Positions 38,620 through 52,074 of a stretch of 64,000 bases of DNA are shown here, piece after piece. This DNA comes from Saururus chinensis. Lineage: Eukaryota > Streptophyta > Magnoliopsida > Piperales > Saururaceae. The stretch covers positions 42,697,644-42,761,643 of the forward strand of contig CP141142.1 of the NCBI GenBank assembly GCA_035235625.1, in the 5' to 3' direction. The notes below the pieces were generated by a model. That model saw only the letters and a list, made by a program, of their open reading frames with translations. It ran no database searches and was not told the origin of the DNA. Both the position numbers and the translations under genes were made by a program. How positions within the stretch are numbered: position 1 is the stretch's first letter; each line of letters begins with the position of its first letter.

Positions 38620-38850
38620 TACTAGAAGCATGGAAAGATGCATGCGCTTCATCGGTTCTCCTACAATAAGTCTACCTGAAGGGAGGACTATGGCACGCAG
38701 CCCTGTTACTTTGTCTGGTCCATGTAAACCTAGCAAGATCGAGATCCAGAGCAGTTCCTTTATCAACTGTAGAGATCAATCCAAGGGTTTTGTTCCAAGA
38801 TTGTCTACAACAGGACAACACAATCTTTGTTGTGTGATGTAGTTCCATCC
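38620..38850 (-). pseudogene. Possible broken exon, family unknown
   Basis: On the minus strand one frame reads GLHGPDKVTGLRAIVLPSGR followed by LIVGEP, and the adjacent frame reads GLISTVDKGTALDLDLARF just before it. The composition is protein-like and one single-base shift would join the two, which suggests a frame-shifted exon remnant. I do not recognise the family with confidence. Confidence 0.3.
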
Positions 38851-39540
38851 ATCCAGCATCTTCTGAGTGTAAGAGGAATAGGTTAAGCTAGCATTTCATT
38901 GAGGGATAGGGAAGAATAGGCAAAAAGAAAGAGATAAAAATAAACCTAAGATCAAAGACTAGCTACCAACTCAAAATTCAGTGCTATGATGCAGCTAGAT
39001 GTAGATAGAATACACTGGAGGAAGCTGAGACTGAGGAAGCTTAGATTTAGAAATGTCAACGTTTGGTGGAGACAAGTCTTCAATGCCAGTGAAAGCTTAC
39101 TAAGATTTTTGGAAAGGTGAAGTCTTGCTGTTCACGTACGGAACTTTTACTGCATATTTATGTTAGTAAAAAGCTAGATAAAGAAGAACTATTTTAGTTT
39201 TGATATCTTTCAATGTCTTCAAATTTAATTATTACTTATAAATAGATTAATTATCTGGTTCAAGGCTTGTTGATGCAATGTCTGGTATATTTGGTTTGTT
39301 CGGTGGATTATGTTGGTATGTAAAACTCAGATATGTACTCTGACAATATTATGTTTAGCTCAAGATTTGTTATGGAATTGATGAGACATCCTCTCTTTTT
39401 TCTCTCTAATTACATAAACAATTTTTCTAAGGATTCTTTAAATTAGAACTTGCTATAATACATTGTATGCAATATATGCATACAATATATGCATATATAT
39501 AGTTGTATGTATAAAATATGTATTCAATGAATACATATTA
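38851..39540. other. Intergenic; nothing recognised
   Basis: AT-rich sequence. A short minus-strand frame near 39,000-39,090 (GIEDLSPPNVDISKSKLP, then stop) could be a further exon scrap, but there is no supporting context. Short ATATGCATA-type direct repeats lie around 39,465-39,500. Confidence 0.3.
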
Positions 39541-39544
39541 GGAA

Positions 39545-39755
39545 AAAGTTTATATAAGCCCGGGCTCATATAAATCTACGTGAGCCCAGGCTTTATGGGC
39601 CATCGGATTTACATCCGGCGACCCATAATATTCATGGGTTTAACCAATAAGTATAATCCATAAGTATTATTAGTCGTCGGATGTAAATCCGACGGTCCAT
39701 AGAGCCCGGGCTCACATAAGTTTATATGAGCCCGGGCTCATATAAAGGGGTCTCT
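39545..39755. repeat. Foldback repeat built on AGCCCGGGCTCATATAA
   Basis: The left arm (TATAAGCCCGGGCTCATATA, then TGAGCCCAGGCTTTATGGGC and CATCGGATTTACATCCGGCG) is the inverse of the right arm (GTCGGATGTAAATCCGACGG, GAGCCCGGGCTCACATAAG, TATGAGCCCGGGCTCATATA). The arms are about 85 bases. The terminal motif is itself a palindrome. Related fragments lie at ~10,075-10,250 and ~45,985-46,050, so this is probably a dispersed MITE-like family. Confidence 0.75.
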
Positions 39756-41485
39756 ACATATTATATGTGCATATTATATAGTTGAATTTATGGTAGTTTT
39801 AGACATGTTCAAAATTTCTATAAAAATGTGATTTTTGAGACTCGCAGAGATCACCTATATCTTCTGAGATCCCTTTCTCTAATTACCATTTGAAATTTTG
39901 TATTGGTTTGAGATGGAATTCCTTGGATGTGTTTATGTTATCTATTTAAATAGAAATGGGAACATTAAGGATTTTTGTGAAGGGAAATATAAATGGATGT
40001 GTAGCAGAATAGATGTACTTAGTACAGTCGAAATTGAAAAAGATTCAAGTTATTTGATTTAAACAATTATGGTGGCACGCGGAAGCAATTCTCAGATTTT
40101 ATATAAAATCAATCTCACAACTAAAATGAGACTCCAAATTAAGCAATTGAATTTCTTAAAATTCCAAACTGAATTTTTCAACTGAGAACAATAGAAAATG
40201 AACTGAACAACTGCCGGTTAAATTTCCTCAAATTAGCAGTGAACAAACCAATTTCTAAATTCTAAATCTATAGCTCAATGTACATATGGTAATATAACTT
40301 TAAATTTATGAGGTACAACACTTGCGTGCACGTACACTTTTACTAATAGTAATATCAGCAGCCCACCTTAGTGTTCATACCTTCTGACCCACAATGGTGA
40401 CTATAACGGCCCAATTCTTCTAAGGAGGAAGACTCTTCTGGATCCAATTATGGCCCTTAAACAAAACAATATCCAGACGACTTCAGCCGGACCCTTGGAA
40501 AAAGACCAATTCTTTTGGCATCGTTTTGGCATCATTTTGTTTTAGAAGCTAAATGGGACTTACAATCTTTTCTTCCACAATAAAAATTGCAACTAGAAAA
40601 GAATACAAAAGCTTTTCTGACCAACTATGTGACCGGCTCTTATAGGTATCAAACATGGTATATAAGAGGGTCGCTATATATTGTTGCAAGTAATGTTAAA
40701 AGCCTAAGGTCACGGGGCTTCGGTCACAAAACCCATCCCGCTAGAAGCGTATAGAAGTATTACAAGGGGAGAGTTTCAAGTGCTACCTCGTCTACAGATA
40801 TGTCTTCCACATTAAGACTGACCTTGTTTTTTAGGACAAGACAAACTTGTGAGCGGCAAATTCAACCGGCTGCTAAGTCCTTTCACTTATGCCAATTACA
40901 TCTATATCTCTCACCTTCCAGCAACACCAAAGCCACCATATAATGTTGAGTTTTTGCCATGACCGTGAATGGAATTTTCAATTACGCATGAAATCTTATT
41001 TTTTGTTAAAAATAAAATGAACTTACCAAAACAAATCGAAAGGGCCCCAAACAGTTCCACCATGCTTCTTGGGGGATTTTCATTTTATCATCAAAATCTC
41101 CAACTTGCTGAAAGGACAAAGAGGCAATTACATGTTTGCCATTTTCCGCCTTGAAAAGGCCGTAATGGCTCTATCTAATTTCGTGAATATAAATGCGAGT
41201 CTGTTATTTGCTATCATTTTCTGTTGCTTCCATGTTCTGAACTTTTATTCAACAAAAAACCATTTTTAATTGTTTTTAGTTTTTCCTCCGGTCAGGAATC
41301 AGTAGACAGATGCGGGACACACATTTGGACCCCAGAATAGCTGAACTGTGACATAGAATTTATAATTATGCACAACCAAAACACAAACAAAACAGCTAAA
41401 ATAATAAACTTACAAAAGCCCAAAGTCACATGTGAATTTACATAACCTCTCCCCCACCAAACTCCACCCCTATTTCAAATTCTAA
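39756..41485. other. Intergenic region downstream of the Argonaute gene
   Basis: No gene is seen. The part next to 41,485 should hold the 3' untranslated region of the minus-strand Argonaute gene. The rest is AT-rich with short frames only. Confidence 0.4.
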
Positions 41486-44400
41486 TCAGCAGAAAAACAT
41501 TTGATTCTCTACATTAGGGTGCAACTTGAGGTATTTCACCAACTCATCTGTATCAAGAGGTGAAAGAGAAGATCCCCGAGATGACAACGACGAATCAGAT
41601 GGGGTAGAAGTCTCAACTAGGCTTTCATAGTAAAACCGCACCCGATAAGCAACAAGGTCAGCATAATACACTGGAGGTACCAATGAAATAGGCTTAGTGC
41701 AACGCGCAAAAGTGTAGCAAAGGTTATAGAAAATCTCCTGAAGCTGAGCTGTTGTAAACCTGTTCTCATCTCGAATAACATGATAATGTGTTGGCTTGCT
41801 CGTGCCCAATATCCCATTATGGCTGCACAAGTAAAAATCAAATTGTTGTGGATGAACAATGATGGTATCCACGACTGTCCCAGGAGGCACATTCCCATTA
41901 AAAGATTCAGGGAAGATCCTAGTTTGATGGCGTTTCTGAGCTACCACTAGAGTGATAGTCGGTGAGTATCCATTCAAGTTTATGGCCTTCTGGATATCCA
42001 TTAGCTCTTCATTGAGGACCATATCAAATTGTGACTCACTAACTCCATCACGAAATAGTATAATCTTCTCTGGTTTGGTTCCATTGGCTTGGGTATAAAC
42101 ATTAATTATTTCCAGACACATTTCACCCAAGTTCTGAATCTTTTCCTTGCGATGATCTTGAATACGAAACCGAGTAGCATATTTGTTGGCACCTGGCCAA
42201 TTAATCGTGCCAACAACTGCAGCAATAGAATGACTTACCGCATCATAACTTTTAGGATGGTTCACGTCCGCTCCAATGAACATAACACCCTTATTAGTTG
42301 GAAGGCATGGGAGGTCATTAAAGAGTGCCACAGTAGCACCCCCAAGCTTGGCATTTATCTTCAGGGCAAGATTAGCAAGGTATTGATCATTGTTGGGCCT
42401 GATTGCAGGGTTGCGCAAACAACATTGTGTGATGATCCCTACTTCAATCTCCGATATCCTCTTGAGAGTCTTGTACCCAGAATGACGTTCACTCATTATG
42501 CATATTAGAATTTGTAATTTCCCTTCTGCTTGATCCCTAATTTCGTGGAGCATATTGGACAGTTCACTGGGGTTGTCAAGGACTTCCATCCTACAAACCT
42601 TCTTAAGCAAAGGAGCACCCCTCATGTTAACCCCCAATCTAATACAACGTTGGACTAAGCTGTTGATAAATGGGTCCAGTTGTGTCGGTGGTTGACGATC
42701 ATACAAGAAATCAATTATAGCCCAACGGTCGATAATACTCCCCTCAAGCACTTTATCCTTGGTAAGATTCCACTGCCCATTCTCTTGGGGAATCATTTTG
42801 CAATGTCGACCTCTTTGGTCACGAATCTTCAAAACTGGTGTGTTCAGTTGTCGGCCAATCACTCTAGTCATGTTTGTGTCAACACTGATGTTGAAGTTCT
42901 CGATGATCCCACCCCTGTTTGAAACATAAGATATTAGTCCAACCCAGTAATGCAAGATCTCTTGAATAAATTCTAGAAAATCATAACTCACTTTATTCAA
43001 AAATTAAATAAGTAAAAATATCTAAAATATTCACTTTTCAAACTTTTATTTTCAATATCCCATGTCAAATTTTTTCTTCCCTATGTGCACCTATATTAAG
43101 AATTCCTATCTAAAATATGCCCTTAAAATGTAAAAAAGTCCAATACTACCCTTAATTTTTATTATTAAAAATACTTTTTAATATAAATTAATGTACAAAA
43201 TTGCCTTTCATTTCCTTCTTCTCTGTTCGAATCTATAGCCCATTTCCACCTATGAATTTAAATAGTGGTCATACCCTCTTAAACACTACCCCTCATGGCG
43301 CAATGTTAGGGCAAAGGAGAGAAGGTGAAGGCTTTTTTGGTTTTTTTTTAAATAAATATATAAATATTCCCTCTATCCCACATTAATATTTATTTTAATT
43401 TAATATAAAAAACCAAATAGAGCTATTAATGTTGGACATACGGAATACTACTTCTATATATTTTCGATGGAAGTTCTTAATACAAGGGTACGTTGGAAAA
43501 GGAATATGCTAGAAATAAAAGTTCAAAAGGTATACATTTTCAATAATTTCTATTTTCAAGTATCAGCAAGACCACCCATGTCACAACTTAGACATGCCAC
43601 TTGACAAGAAAAGCCTCAAATAAAAATGTATGAACATAACATCATATGGGTGGGCATGTGATTACCAATGTAAGTGAAATGTGTAAAAATAGGAACAAAC
43701 AACCTAAAATTTTTGGATCAAGTAATATGAATACATACCTAGAAGGACCATCCTCAGCTTGAACCAATTCGCAGATATGGGCCTTCCTGTCGGCCGGCCG
43801 GGCCAATGCCAACCTCTTCAGTTCATTATTTTGGTCGCGATCCAAATGGTCTTTTGGGAATCTCTGCCATCCGACTAACTCACAGAACTCCATCGGCACA
43901 TAATTAGGTTTCTGGTTCTTGCTCAGGTCCAAACAAGGAAGCAACTTGTACGCAACCTCTTTGCCATATGCCTCCCTGTAATATTGTAGAAGTGGCATCA
44001 TTCTGGGGGCACCCGTGTTGTTTTCATCCTCCATTGGGAACCTTATCGCCCTTGCTTCTTCCCTAGTAAGGCCCACAACCACAAACTTTTGATAGGTTCG
44101 CCTGTGAGTTACAGTGACCTTCAATTTCTTCAGTGCTGCCCCAACTTTCTTCTGCTCATATGGTGACAATCCCCTCCTCGGGTCAAAACGAATGTTCAAG
44201 TTTTCTTCAAGAAACTGCATGACATGGACCCCTTTGCGGAAAGGGTTGACACAGTAGTCCCGGCACAGGACAAGACCCTGAGAGGTGGGCTTTAAGCTCT
44301 GATTGACTCCCATGGAAGCAACAACTCCCCGACCAATGTCAACATCTCTCCCCATTCCTTTGGAGTAGAAGGATCCACCGATCGGCAATCTGCTCCTCCT

Positions 44401-45789
44401 CATGTTCTCCTTCATGATCACGTCCAACCCCTGCAACACCTCCCGGGGAACGACGGGTCGAGAACCACTGAGGAACTCAAGGACTGAGCTGAGGCTTAGC
44501 TCGTTTACCAGCTGAAGAGTCACGTCGTATGTTCGAGGCGCACGACCCTCCTCCTTGGATACTTTAACTTCGATTGCAGCGGGTAGAGAGACTGCACTGT
44601 AGATGTTCTTCTGGCCATCATAGGCTAGAGGGCGTGATGCCAGATGAACAGACAACAGTTGCTCCATCACTAAAGCAGCTTCTCTAGGTCTTGCCTCCGG
44701 TTTCACAGCAACATCATAGTGCAAGATAACCATTGAGGGGTTGAACTGGACTGGGAAGTGGTTCACCAGAAGTGAGATCCTCCTAGTGGAAGAGGCTGGG
44801 GGATTCTGTCCCTGGTCAGGCCGCTTCATTGGGACAAGTTCTCCATGCTTCTGCCCAGCCAGCTGCAGGGGTTGAGAGACTGCCATTGCTCCAAGTTGAT
44901 CTGTGAACAATAATAATTAGGCTTGTGAAATCGACAATTCACTAGCAAATTCAGTATATCAACGTTGACGTGATCATAATTAAACAGAACAAGGTTGATT
45001 TGGGGCCATTGGGAATTGATCTGAATCAATCAGCTAAGTTCTTATTTGATTAAGGTAAGAATCACGAACCAACTAACCGGTCCGCGTAATAAACAGTAAT
45101 CTAATACTATAAAGAAAGTGCAAAACTCAAAATTAGATCTTCTTCAACCTATGGCTTTCTGGGCGGATTCGTTAAAGTAGAGGTTACCCAAGACTCTATT
45201 TCCCAATCCAAGTTAATGAAGATGGAAAAGAAAACATACCAGTGGCAGTCGCAATGTCAACAGTGGCGGTGCTGGGTGGCAGCTGCGGCACGGGCCTGTA
45301 CTGAGGATGAGGCTGCGGCTGGGGCTGCGCCGCACCCCCTCCTCTTCCACCGCGGTGGGCCGCCGCAGGCCTATACTGGGCCTGGCCGGGGCCGGCATTC
45401 TGACTCCGGCCATGACTAACTACGTAACTCCACGGATTCGGAACCGGAGCCGACTGGTGCTCGGCACCCCTGCCACCGGAGTTGGCAGGGGAGCCCATTG
45501 AAGTCCGGGGAGACTCGCCGTCGCGTCCGGAGCCCGGGTGCGATCCCCTGCCAGCGCCGCCGTACTGCTGATGCTCGGCACCCCTTCCGCCGGAGTTGGT
45601 AGGGTAGCCCACTGAAGTCCGGGGGGCCTCGTCGCCACGGCCATATCCCGGACGTGATCCCCGGCCCTGCTGTCGCTCGTGATCGCGGCGGTCGTATTGG
45701 GTCGAGGCCGGACCCGAATGGCGGGGCTGATTGGGTCGTCCCCTGCCGCCTCTTCCTCCACGTCCAGCACCGGCTGAGTAGCCCTCCAT
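41486..45789 (-). CDS. AGO2: Argonaute protein, AGO2/AGO3 clade, 3 exons
   Basis: Minus-strand exons: 45789-45240, 44900-43739, 42914-41486; GT-AG, matching phases, 1046 codons. The three-exon layout is that of plant AGO2/AGO3 genes. AGO2-type proteins bind small RNAs and slice complementary RNA; in other plants they act in antiviral defence and DNA repair. Domains in order: Gly/Arg-rich disordered N-terminus (1-180), N and linker domains (VNHFPVQFNP onward), PAZ (to about residue 480, with YRRTYQKF-like and QKPNYVPMEFCELV features), MID, and PIWI (from about residue 700). Slicer residues are Asp787 (GADVNHP), Asp860 (LFRDGVSE) and Asp990 (YYADLVAYR). Asp instead of His at the third place is the mark of the AGO2/AGO3 clade. 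The tail after the PIWI domain is a longer Ser-rich end (VETSTPSDSSLSS...) than in AGO1. Intron 2 contains a decayed Stowaway MITE. Confidence 0.95.
43370..43446. mobile_element. Decayed Stowaway MITE in intron 2 of the Argonaute gene
   Basis: Left end TTCCCTCTATCCCACATTAA and right end TTAATGTTGGACATACGGAA are inverted relatives of the CTCCCTCCGTCCC ends seen at 20,041, with several substitutions. TA dinucleotides flank it. Confidence 0.65.
45454..45657 (-). repeat. 114-bp in-frame tandem repeat in Argonaute exon 1 (38 residues)
   Basis: Residues 45-82 (starting SRPGYGRGDEAPRTS) are repeated from residue 83 (SHPGSGRDGESPRTS); both units end with NSGGRGAEHQ. The copies differ in about a third of the first 20 residues. 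The period is a multiple of three, so copy-number changes would keep the frame and only lengthen the disordered Gly/Arg-rich N-terminus. Confidence 0.85.
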
Positions 45790-45864
45790 TGAAAGTGATC
45801 AAAGCAGAGAATCAGAAACCGAAAAGAGTAGTTGATGGGTTGGAGATGGGAAGCCAGCAGCGGT

Positions 45865-45872
45865 TTTAAATA
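45865..45872 (-). promoter_or_regulatory. TATA-box-like element of the Argonaute gene
   Basis: TATTTAAA on the minus strand, 76-83 bases upstream of the start codon at 45,789. The distance would allow a 5' leader of roughly 45-55 bases. Other TATA-like sites exist further upstream in AT-rich sequence, so this is a suggestion. Confidence 0.45.
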
Positions 45873-47099
<1,227 letters not shown>

Positions 47100-48275
47100 C
47101 ATCACGCACTTTCCACAACGGCCGAAAGTGGGGGGTCAGGGCCACTGAGAAACCGAAGACGAGAATCAATTCCAGAAGGATCGAAATAACGGGCTTGCTT
47201 AGAAGCCAAAGGCAAAAGAACTGAGTCTCCAAACTCACTCCACTCCACTAATTGACTCAGTGAGTGAGCACTCTTCGGAAGAGACCGTTTGGTCGGTTAA
47301 TTCATCGGTGTTAGAATTGCTGAGTGAGATAGCAAAGCCATTTAGGTGATAGACTCTTGTAGCCGAAGAAACAAAAACTCCAATTGACGAATCGTTTACA
47401 TTGTGCACTTTTTTAGAGTCAGAAGAATCAGTTTCACGTAGCTATCATACTTGTGTCATTCCTGAGTTGTTGTACTTTCGGTGAAACTATTCCTCAGGGC
47501 CTACCTTCTTTAAAGGCATTTTTTTCAATAAATGGTGTTAGATGTCACTCTGACCTTTTCATCGTTTCATGCAGGTTCCATTCCATTTTATGTAGCCATC
47601 ACCTTCACCAGCTTTCCCACTCACTTTTCCCCATTGACATGCTGTGCTGCTTCAGTGCTTCCTGTTAATCTGTCATATCTAATCGTTAAGCTTGGGCATC
47701 AATCAAGTAAGCAGGTATCCCTGCTTTGTTTATGATGAAGAAAACACATCTTAACCAATGGACAATCGAACTACAGAGAACTGAACGAATAGATGATCGA
47801 ATGGTCGGACATCTAACACGTTTGAATCGTCCAGTAGACTCATCTAGTGGGGAAGAGGTAAGGCCAATCAAGGCCCACTTAAATTCCTCATTGTCCCCCT
47901 CGCCCAAAAACTATTTGTGATTTGCTAAAATTTTGGCGCTTTAGCCTATTATTATTATCCACGTCATTCTCTCAATTTTGTAAATTATCTAAAGAGAAAT
48001 GCTACGCCGCTCATTATTGGCTGCTTGCTATATGCTTCGTATTTTTGCCCACCCCACGAATTGCCTATTTTTAATTCCTTTTTTTCCAAAAAATTTCTTA
48101 TGGTAGGTGTTCACAATTGAATGCAAGGAAGGACCAACTATGGATTGTGGCCAGCCAGAAGTGATCTTCCATTCTAACCTCTCATCCATGATGAAGATTG
48201 AAGGGCAACTCCCATGGACCCAAGCAACCAAATTCCTCCCTCGCCACCTTCCTATCCATTACACCCGCAAACTAG
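47100..48275. repeat. Left copy of a large direct duplication
   Basis: Matches 52,075-52,940 in the same order and orientation: AGAAACCGAAGACGAGAATC, TTTGGTCGGTTAATTCATCG, AATCAGTTTCACGTAGCTAT, ACTATTCCTCAGGGCCTACC, GCCATCACCTTCACCAGCTT, AAGCTTGGGCATCAA, GGACAATCGAACTACA, GAATTGCCTATTTT, GAATGCAAGGAAGGACCAAC, CAAGCAACCAAATTCC. The left copy is longer because of extra pieces (for example ~47,790-48,050). No protein-coding sense is evident. Confidence 0.8.
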
Positions 48276-50834
48276 GATAATGACTATAACTCATTATGTA
48301 ATTTTCCTAAATTTTTATAAGTTTTTGAGATATTTTTGTAAATTTTTTACTGATTTTTTATGGAGAAATTTGACACTTAAACATATTTATTTTTCACATT
48401 TCATTTAGTATTCATAATTATAATCGAGTGTGCAACTTGTCATAGGCTGTATGCCTTGACACACTACACAACTTTTTGATGTGAAAAATAAAAATAAAAT
48501 AGAAAAGAAAATGAGAGATGGAAAAATAAAAAATAAAAAAATATAATTGTGCGAAAAAAGCCCCCCTCCTTTCTTTGTGTGAGCTTGAAGGTGGCACCAC
48601 CGCCGCCAGCCAGCCTCTGTCTAGCTGGCCTCGACAAAGTCGTTGCCCCTGGCTAGCCCCACTGCCCCCCTTTCATCTCCGCCCCTGCCTCTGTTTCAAA
48701 TCTGTCGCCCCCTAATCTGCTTCTGTGGTGGCTACCGCCAACTAGCCATGGCTGATCAGCCTCCAGCCTACTCCACTGTGGCTAGGCGATGGCAGAAGGC
48801 AGATGTTCGCAACCCAACTCAACCCCTTTTGGCCATTTTCCCCTTTTGCTCCAATCATAAATTATTTTTCCTTTCCTTTCCTTTTCTTTTTCCTACGCCT
48901 AGCCTCAACAACAGGGAGGCTGTTGTTTTGGCCCCTTAGTGTTTTGATTTGCTCCGTTTCACATGCTTCCTACCCAACCATCTTCGCTTATGCCCCTCTT
49001 CTCTCTATCTTTATCTTTTGTCACCTCTACCACTAGCTGACAGCTATCGGTAGGCCTCCACCCAACTTGCCTTAGTGTTAGCCCCTCAACTTTTTTCTTA
49101 GAGAAGGGGGCAGCTACCTCCTATACTTGGCAGCGAACAACTAAGTTAGCCTGGGTGACGGACAATCTAGGCAACCCCTTGGGCTGGGATGGATGCTGGG
49201 AGCAGTGTTGGAGCAGTCTTGGACGCGTACTCGCCTTGCGGAGCAGGCTGAGGAAGAGTTCCTGCATGGGAAGGACTCTTGGTGGCTAGCTGGGCACCAC
49301 AACCCCTTAGGGGCAAACTCCTAAGGCAGCTAGGATCCCCTCATATATCGCAGCCAGACTCTTAGCGCGCAAGTGGGAGTGAAGGCAGTAGGTTTCCTTG
49401 GATGGACGAACTCTAGAAGTAGCAGGGCGCTAAACTCCTAGTAGAAGACGGACTTCTTGCTAGTTTCTTGATTTGTATTGGGACACCCTTGATTGGGCTG
49501 AAAGAGTTGGACAAGGAGGGACTCTTGCATAGGTTAGTCTCTTATATTCCTAGTATGATACGAACCAACCAAGGCTGAGTCTATATAAGGGGAGAGTGCA
49601 GGACAGCCATGGTTGATGGAGATATTGTGAAGATGAACCAGAGAACTCTGAGAGATTGAGCACAGCGACCTGGTTGATCAGCCCCTGCCCTCTCCCTGCC
49701 ATTGTAACCGATGAACTGAGTTTACATAGCATAAGGTGGAGCCCCTTTGCACCAAAGTAGGCGTTCCTTGCTGATTGTTTATTTCCCCTTGTGCATATGA
49801 GTGGGAAGGTCGCAAGTGCAGCCTGCTGGCTGCGTTGTGCAGTCAGGCCATCACAGGTATAGATGCCAGGCAAAGATTTGCACCTGTGACACTTAGCATG
49901 GTGACAGCGAGAGCTTTCGTCACCGGCCTTGGTCTGCCATGCTCCACCCCTCTGCCCCTTTTTTCCAACACATATTCGGCCCCTACTCATCCCTTAGCCC
50001 TTTTATGCTTGAGCAAATTTTGCCCCTTTTGTTTTTGTCCTTGGAGTCAAATTGGAGCCATCATGGGCTGCTTCCAGTTGAACCAGCTTCCCTCTACCCT
50101 ATCCTAGTCGAACAAGCCTTTCCTTTCACTTTTTTCCCACTTTGGTTACCCAGACACTTGAAAAACTACAATTTTTGCTAGGTGGTTGGAACAACAAGGG
50201 TGTACTGTCCGGCAACTAATCTACCTTGTAAGTGGTTGGAATTAGCTACCACCAACCTAAGCCACTTCTGAACCTACCGACAGCTCCTTCTAACCCTCCT
50301 TTTACCCCTTTGGTCGAGTGTACATGTTGTTGTGCATGCACTTTAGAGTAAAGGCGTCGTTTTTGTGTCGTTTGACAATCAAATGGCTCTGCTACTGACT
50401 AACTTTCACCACTAGAGCTCTCCATCTTTGCTCCAGTCTTTAGCACTTAACTATGTCCTCTGCCCCTCTTGTTTGCCATCGATAATGTGAAATCGCTGTC
50501 GTAGGGTGCTGTATGTGGCTTGTTTCGGCATCTTGTGGCTGGTTGAGTGTTCTTCAACGATTAGCCAACCTCCATTTAGTCCACTTCAATTTCCAGTCAC
50601 ACTTGCCACTTCCTATTGGCATGACCTTTGTCACACCCCAACACATACCATTCCTGAGCCAAACCCGGTCTAAGGAGGAAGTGGCACGCGGTGCGACAAG
50701 GTCGAGTTGAATTAACAATGGTGTTGCCGACTCAACCGCCTTGCCCATGCTTACCTCTGCCACCGCCACTGCCACCTTATCCCCACCAAGCACATCCTCA
50801 CAAGGCCCTTGCCTCCCCGCCGTTGTTCCTCTAG
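48276..50834. other. Non-coding stretch with probable LTR-element debris
   Basis: No intact gene is seen. From about 48,590 the sequence becomes GC-rich and Pro/Ser/Leu-type open frames appear on the + strand without domains. Around 49,576-49,590 TCTATATAAGGGGAG, followed by about 150 bases of leader-like sequence, resembles the promoter part of an LTR. I cannot delimit an element. Confidence 0.4.
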
Positions 50835-51770
50835 AATGAGACCACTAAGTTCTTTGCCAAACATGGGTTTTTTGGGGAGGCCGTGGGCTCTATGACGCCA
50901 TGTTCAAGAGGGGAAAGACGGGGCCCAACAAGTTCACTTTCACATTCATCCTCCTATCTTGCACTGACACGAGGTCACTTATCCATGGGAGGCAGGTTCA
51001 TGACAAGATCCGAAAGAGGGGTTGCAATAGAAATATGTCTGTTGCCACCACACCAATGTATGTGAAGTGCGAGGAGTTTGGCTTTGGAAGGAAGATGTTT
51101 GATGAAAGGCCCTCTAGAATGATGGCGGGTTTTAATGTTATGATAGCAGGGTAGGGAGTTTGGTGAGAGTAGTCTTCCTTTTTGTTAAAGCAATTCCATC
51201 ATCGGCTTTATGTAGAAGGTGAAAATTTCTTCTTTATTCTTGCCTTTTTATCTAACATGTATGTGATCGAACAGGGAATGTGATGAAGCTATGTCCATCT
51301 TTAACATGATGCGGAGAGATGGAGTCAAGCTTGACCAGATGACAATGGTGAGCATACTACAAGCCTATGCTTCTATTGGAGCTTTGCAGCAAGGAAGGTG
51401 GGTCCATAAGCACATGCTGAGGACATGCATGGAAATTAATGTCTACTTGGGAACAACTCTCATTCACATGTATGACAGCTATAAAAACATAGGTGATTCT
51501 TGTAGAGTTTTTTATCATATGCAAAAGAAAGATTTAATTTGTTAAACTTCTATTATCTCTCCATGTGGGATGCACGGGCTCAGGGAGACCATGGAGATGC
51601 TCTTTATGTGCATGATAGAGTCCGGAGTTAGACCTGACTTGCTTTTTATGTGCATGATAGAGTCCGGAGTTAGACCTAACTCTATAACTTTTGTGGGTTT
51701 GTTAGCTGGTTATAGTCATGCAGGAATGGTAGATAAAGGGTTGATATATTTTAAGAAAATGAAGGAATAA
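50835..51770 (+). pseudogene. Broken pentatricopeptide repeat (PPR) gene with an intron
   Basis: PPR units of the PLS type are recognisable: AMFKRGKTGPNKFTFTFIL then GRQVHDKI and RKMFDERP; then ECDEAMSIFNMMRRDGVKLD, GALQQGRWVHKHML and TTLIHMYDSY; then MIESGVRPNSITFVGLLAGY and SHAGMVDKGL. A GT-AG intron at 51,151-51,274 joins IAG to ECDEAM in frame. The copy is dead: one base is missing near 50,884 (GEAVG/LYDAM), a stop follows KKDLIC at 51,545, and a 42-base internal duplication (MCMIESGVRPD twice) lies at 51,605-51,690. No start, no E or DYW end is present. PPR proteins normally act on organelle RNA. Confidence 0.85.
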
Positions 51771-52074
51771 TTCTCTTTTAAACGTAGCTTGGAACATCAT
51801 GACTTTGTAAATGATAGTATACACCCATATTGAGAAATGTGTTGATAATTTTTTTATAATCATCGATTGTTATTATTTTACATGATTTCTTCAAGATCTC
51901 ATCTCTTTAGTTCACCGAGATGAAAGCAAGATCCGAAAGAACAAACTATAAGAAGAAGGGATGGGTGTTGGGGTAAGCAAGAGGAAAATTATAGGGGGTA
52001 TGAGGGTACTGAGCACTTAAAAAATATTATAATCATTTTGTTTATTGCAGGACTCTCAGCATTTCATTTCAAGG
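51771..52074. other. Spacer between the PPR remnant and the right duplication
   Basis: About 300 AT-rich bases without gene or recognisable repeat. Confidence 0.4.

Noticed and set aside
49550-49990. 146-codon minus-strand open frame
   Set aside because: No domain; it overlaps an LTR-like promoter region with TATATAAGG on the other strand.
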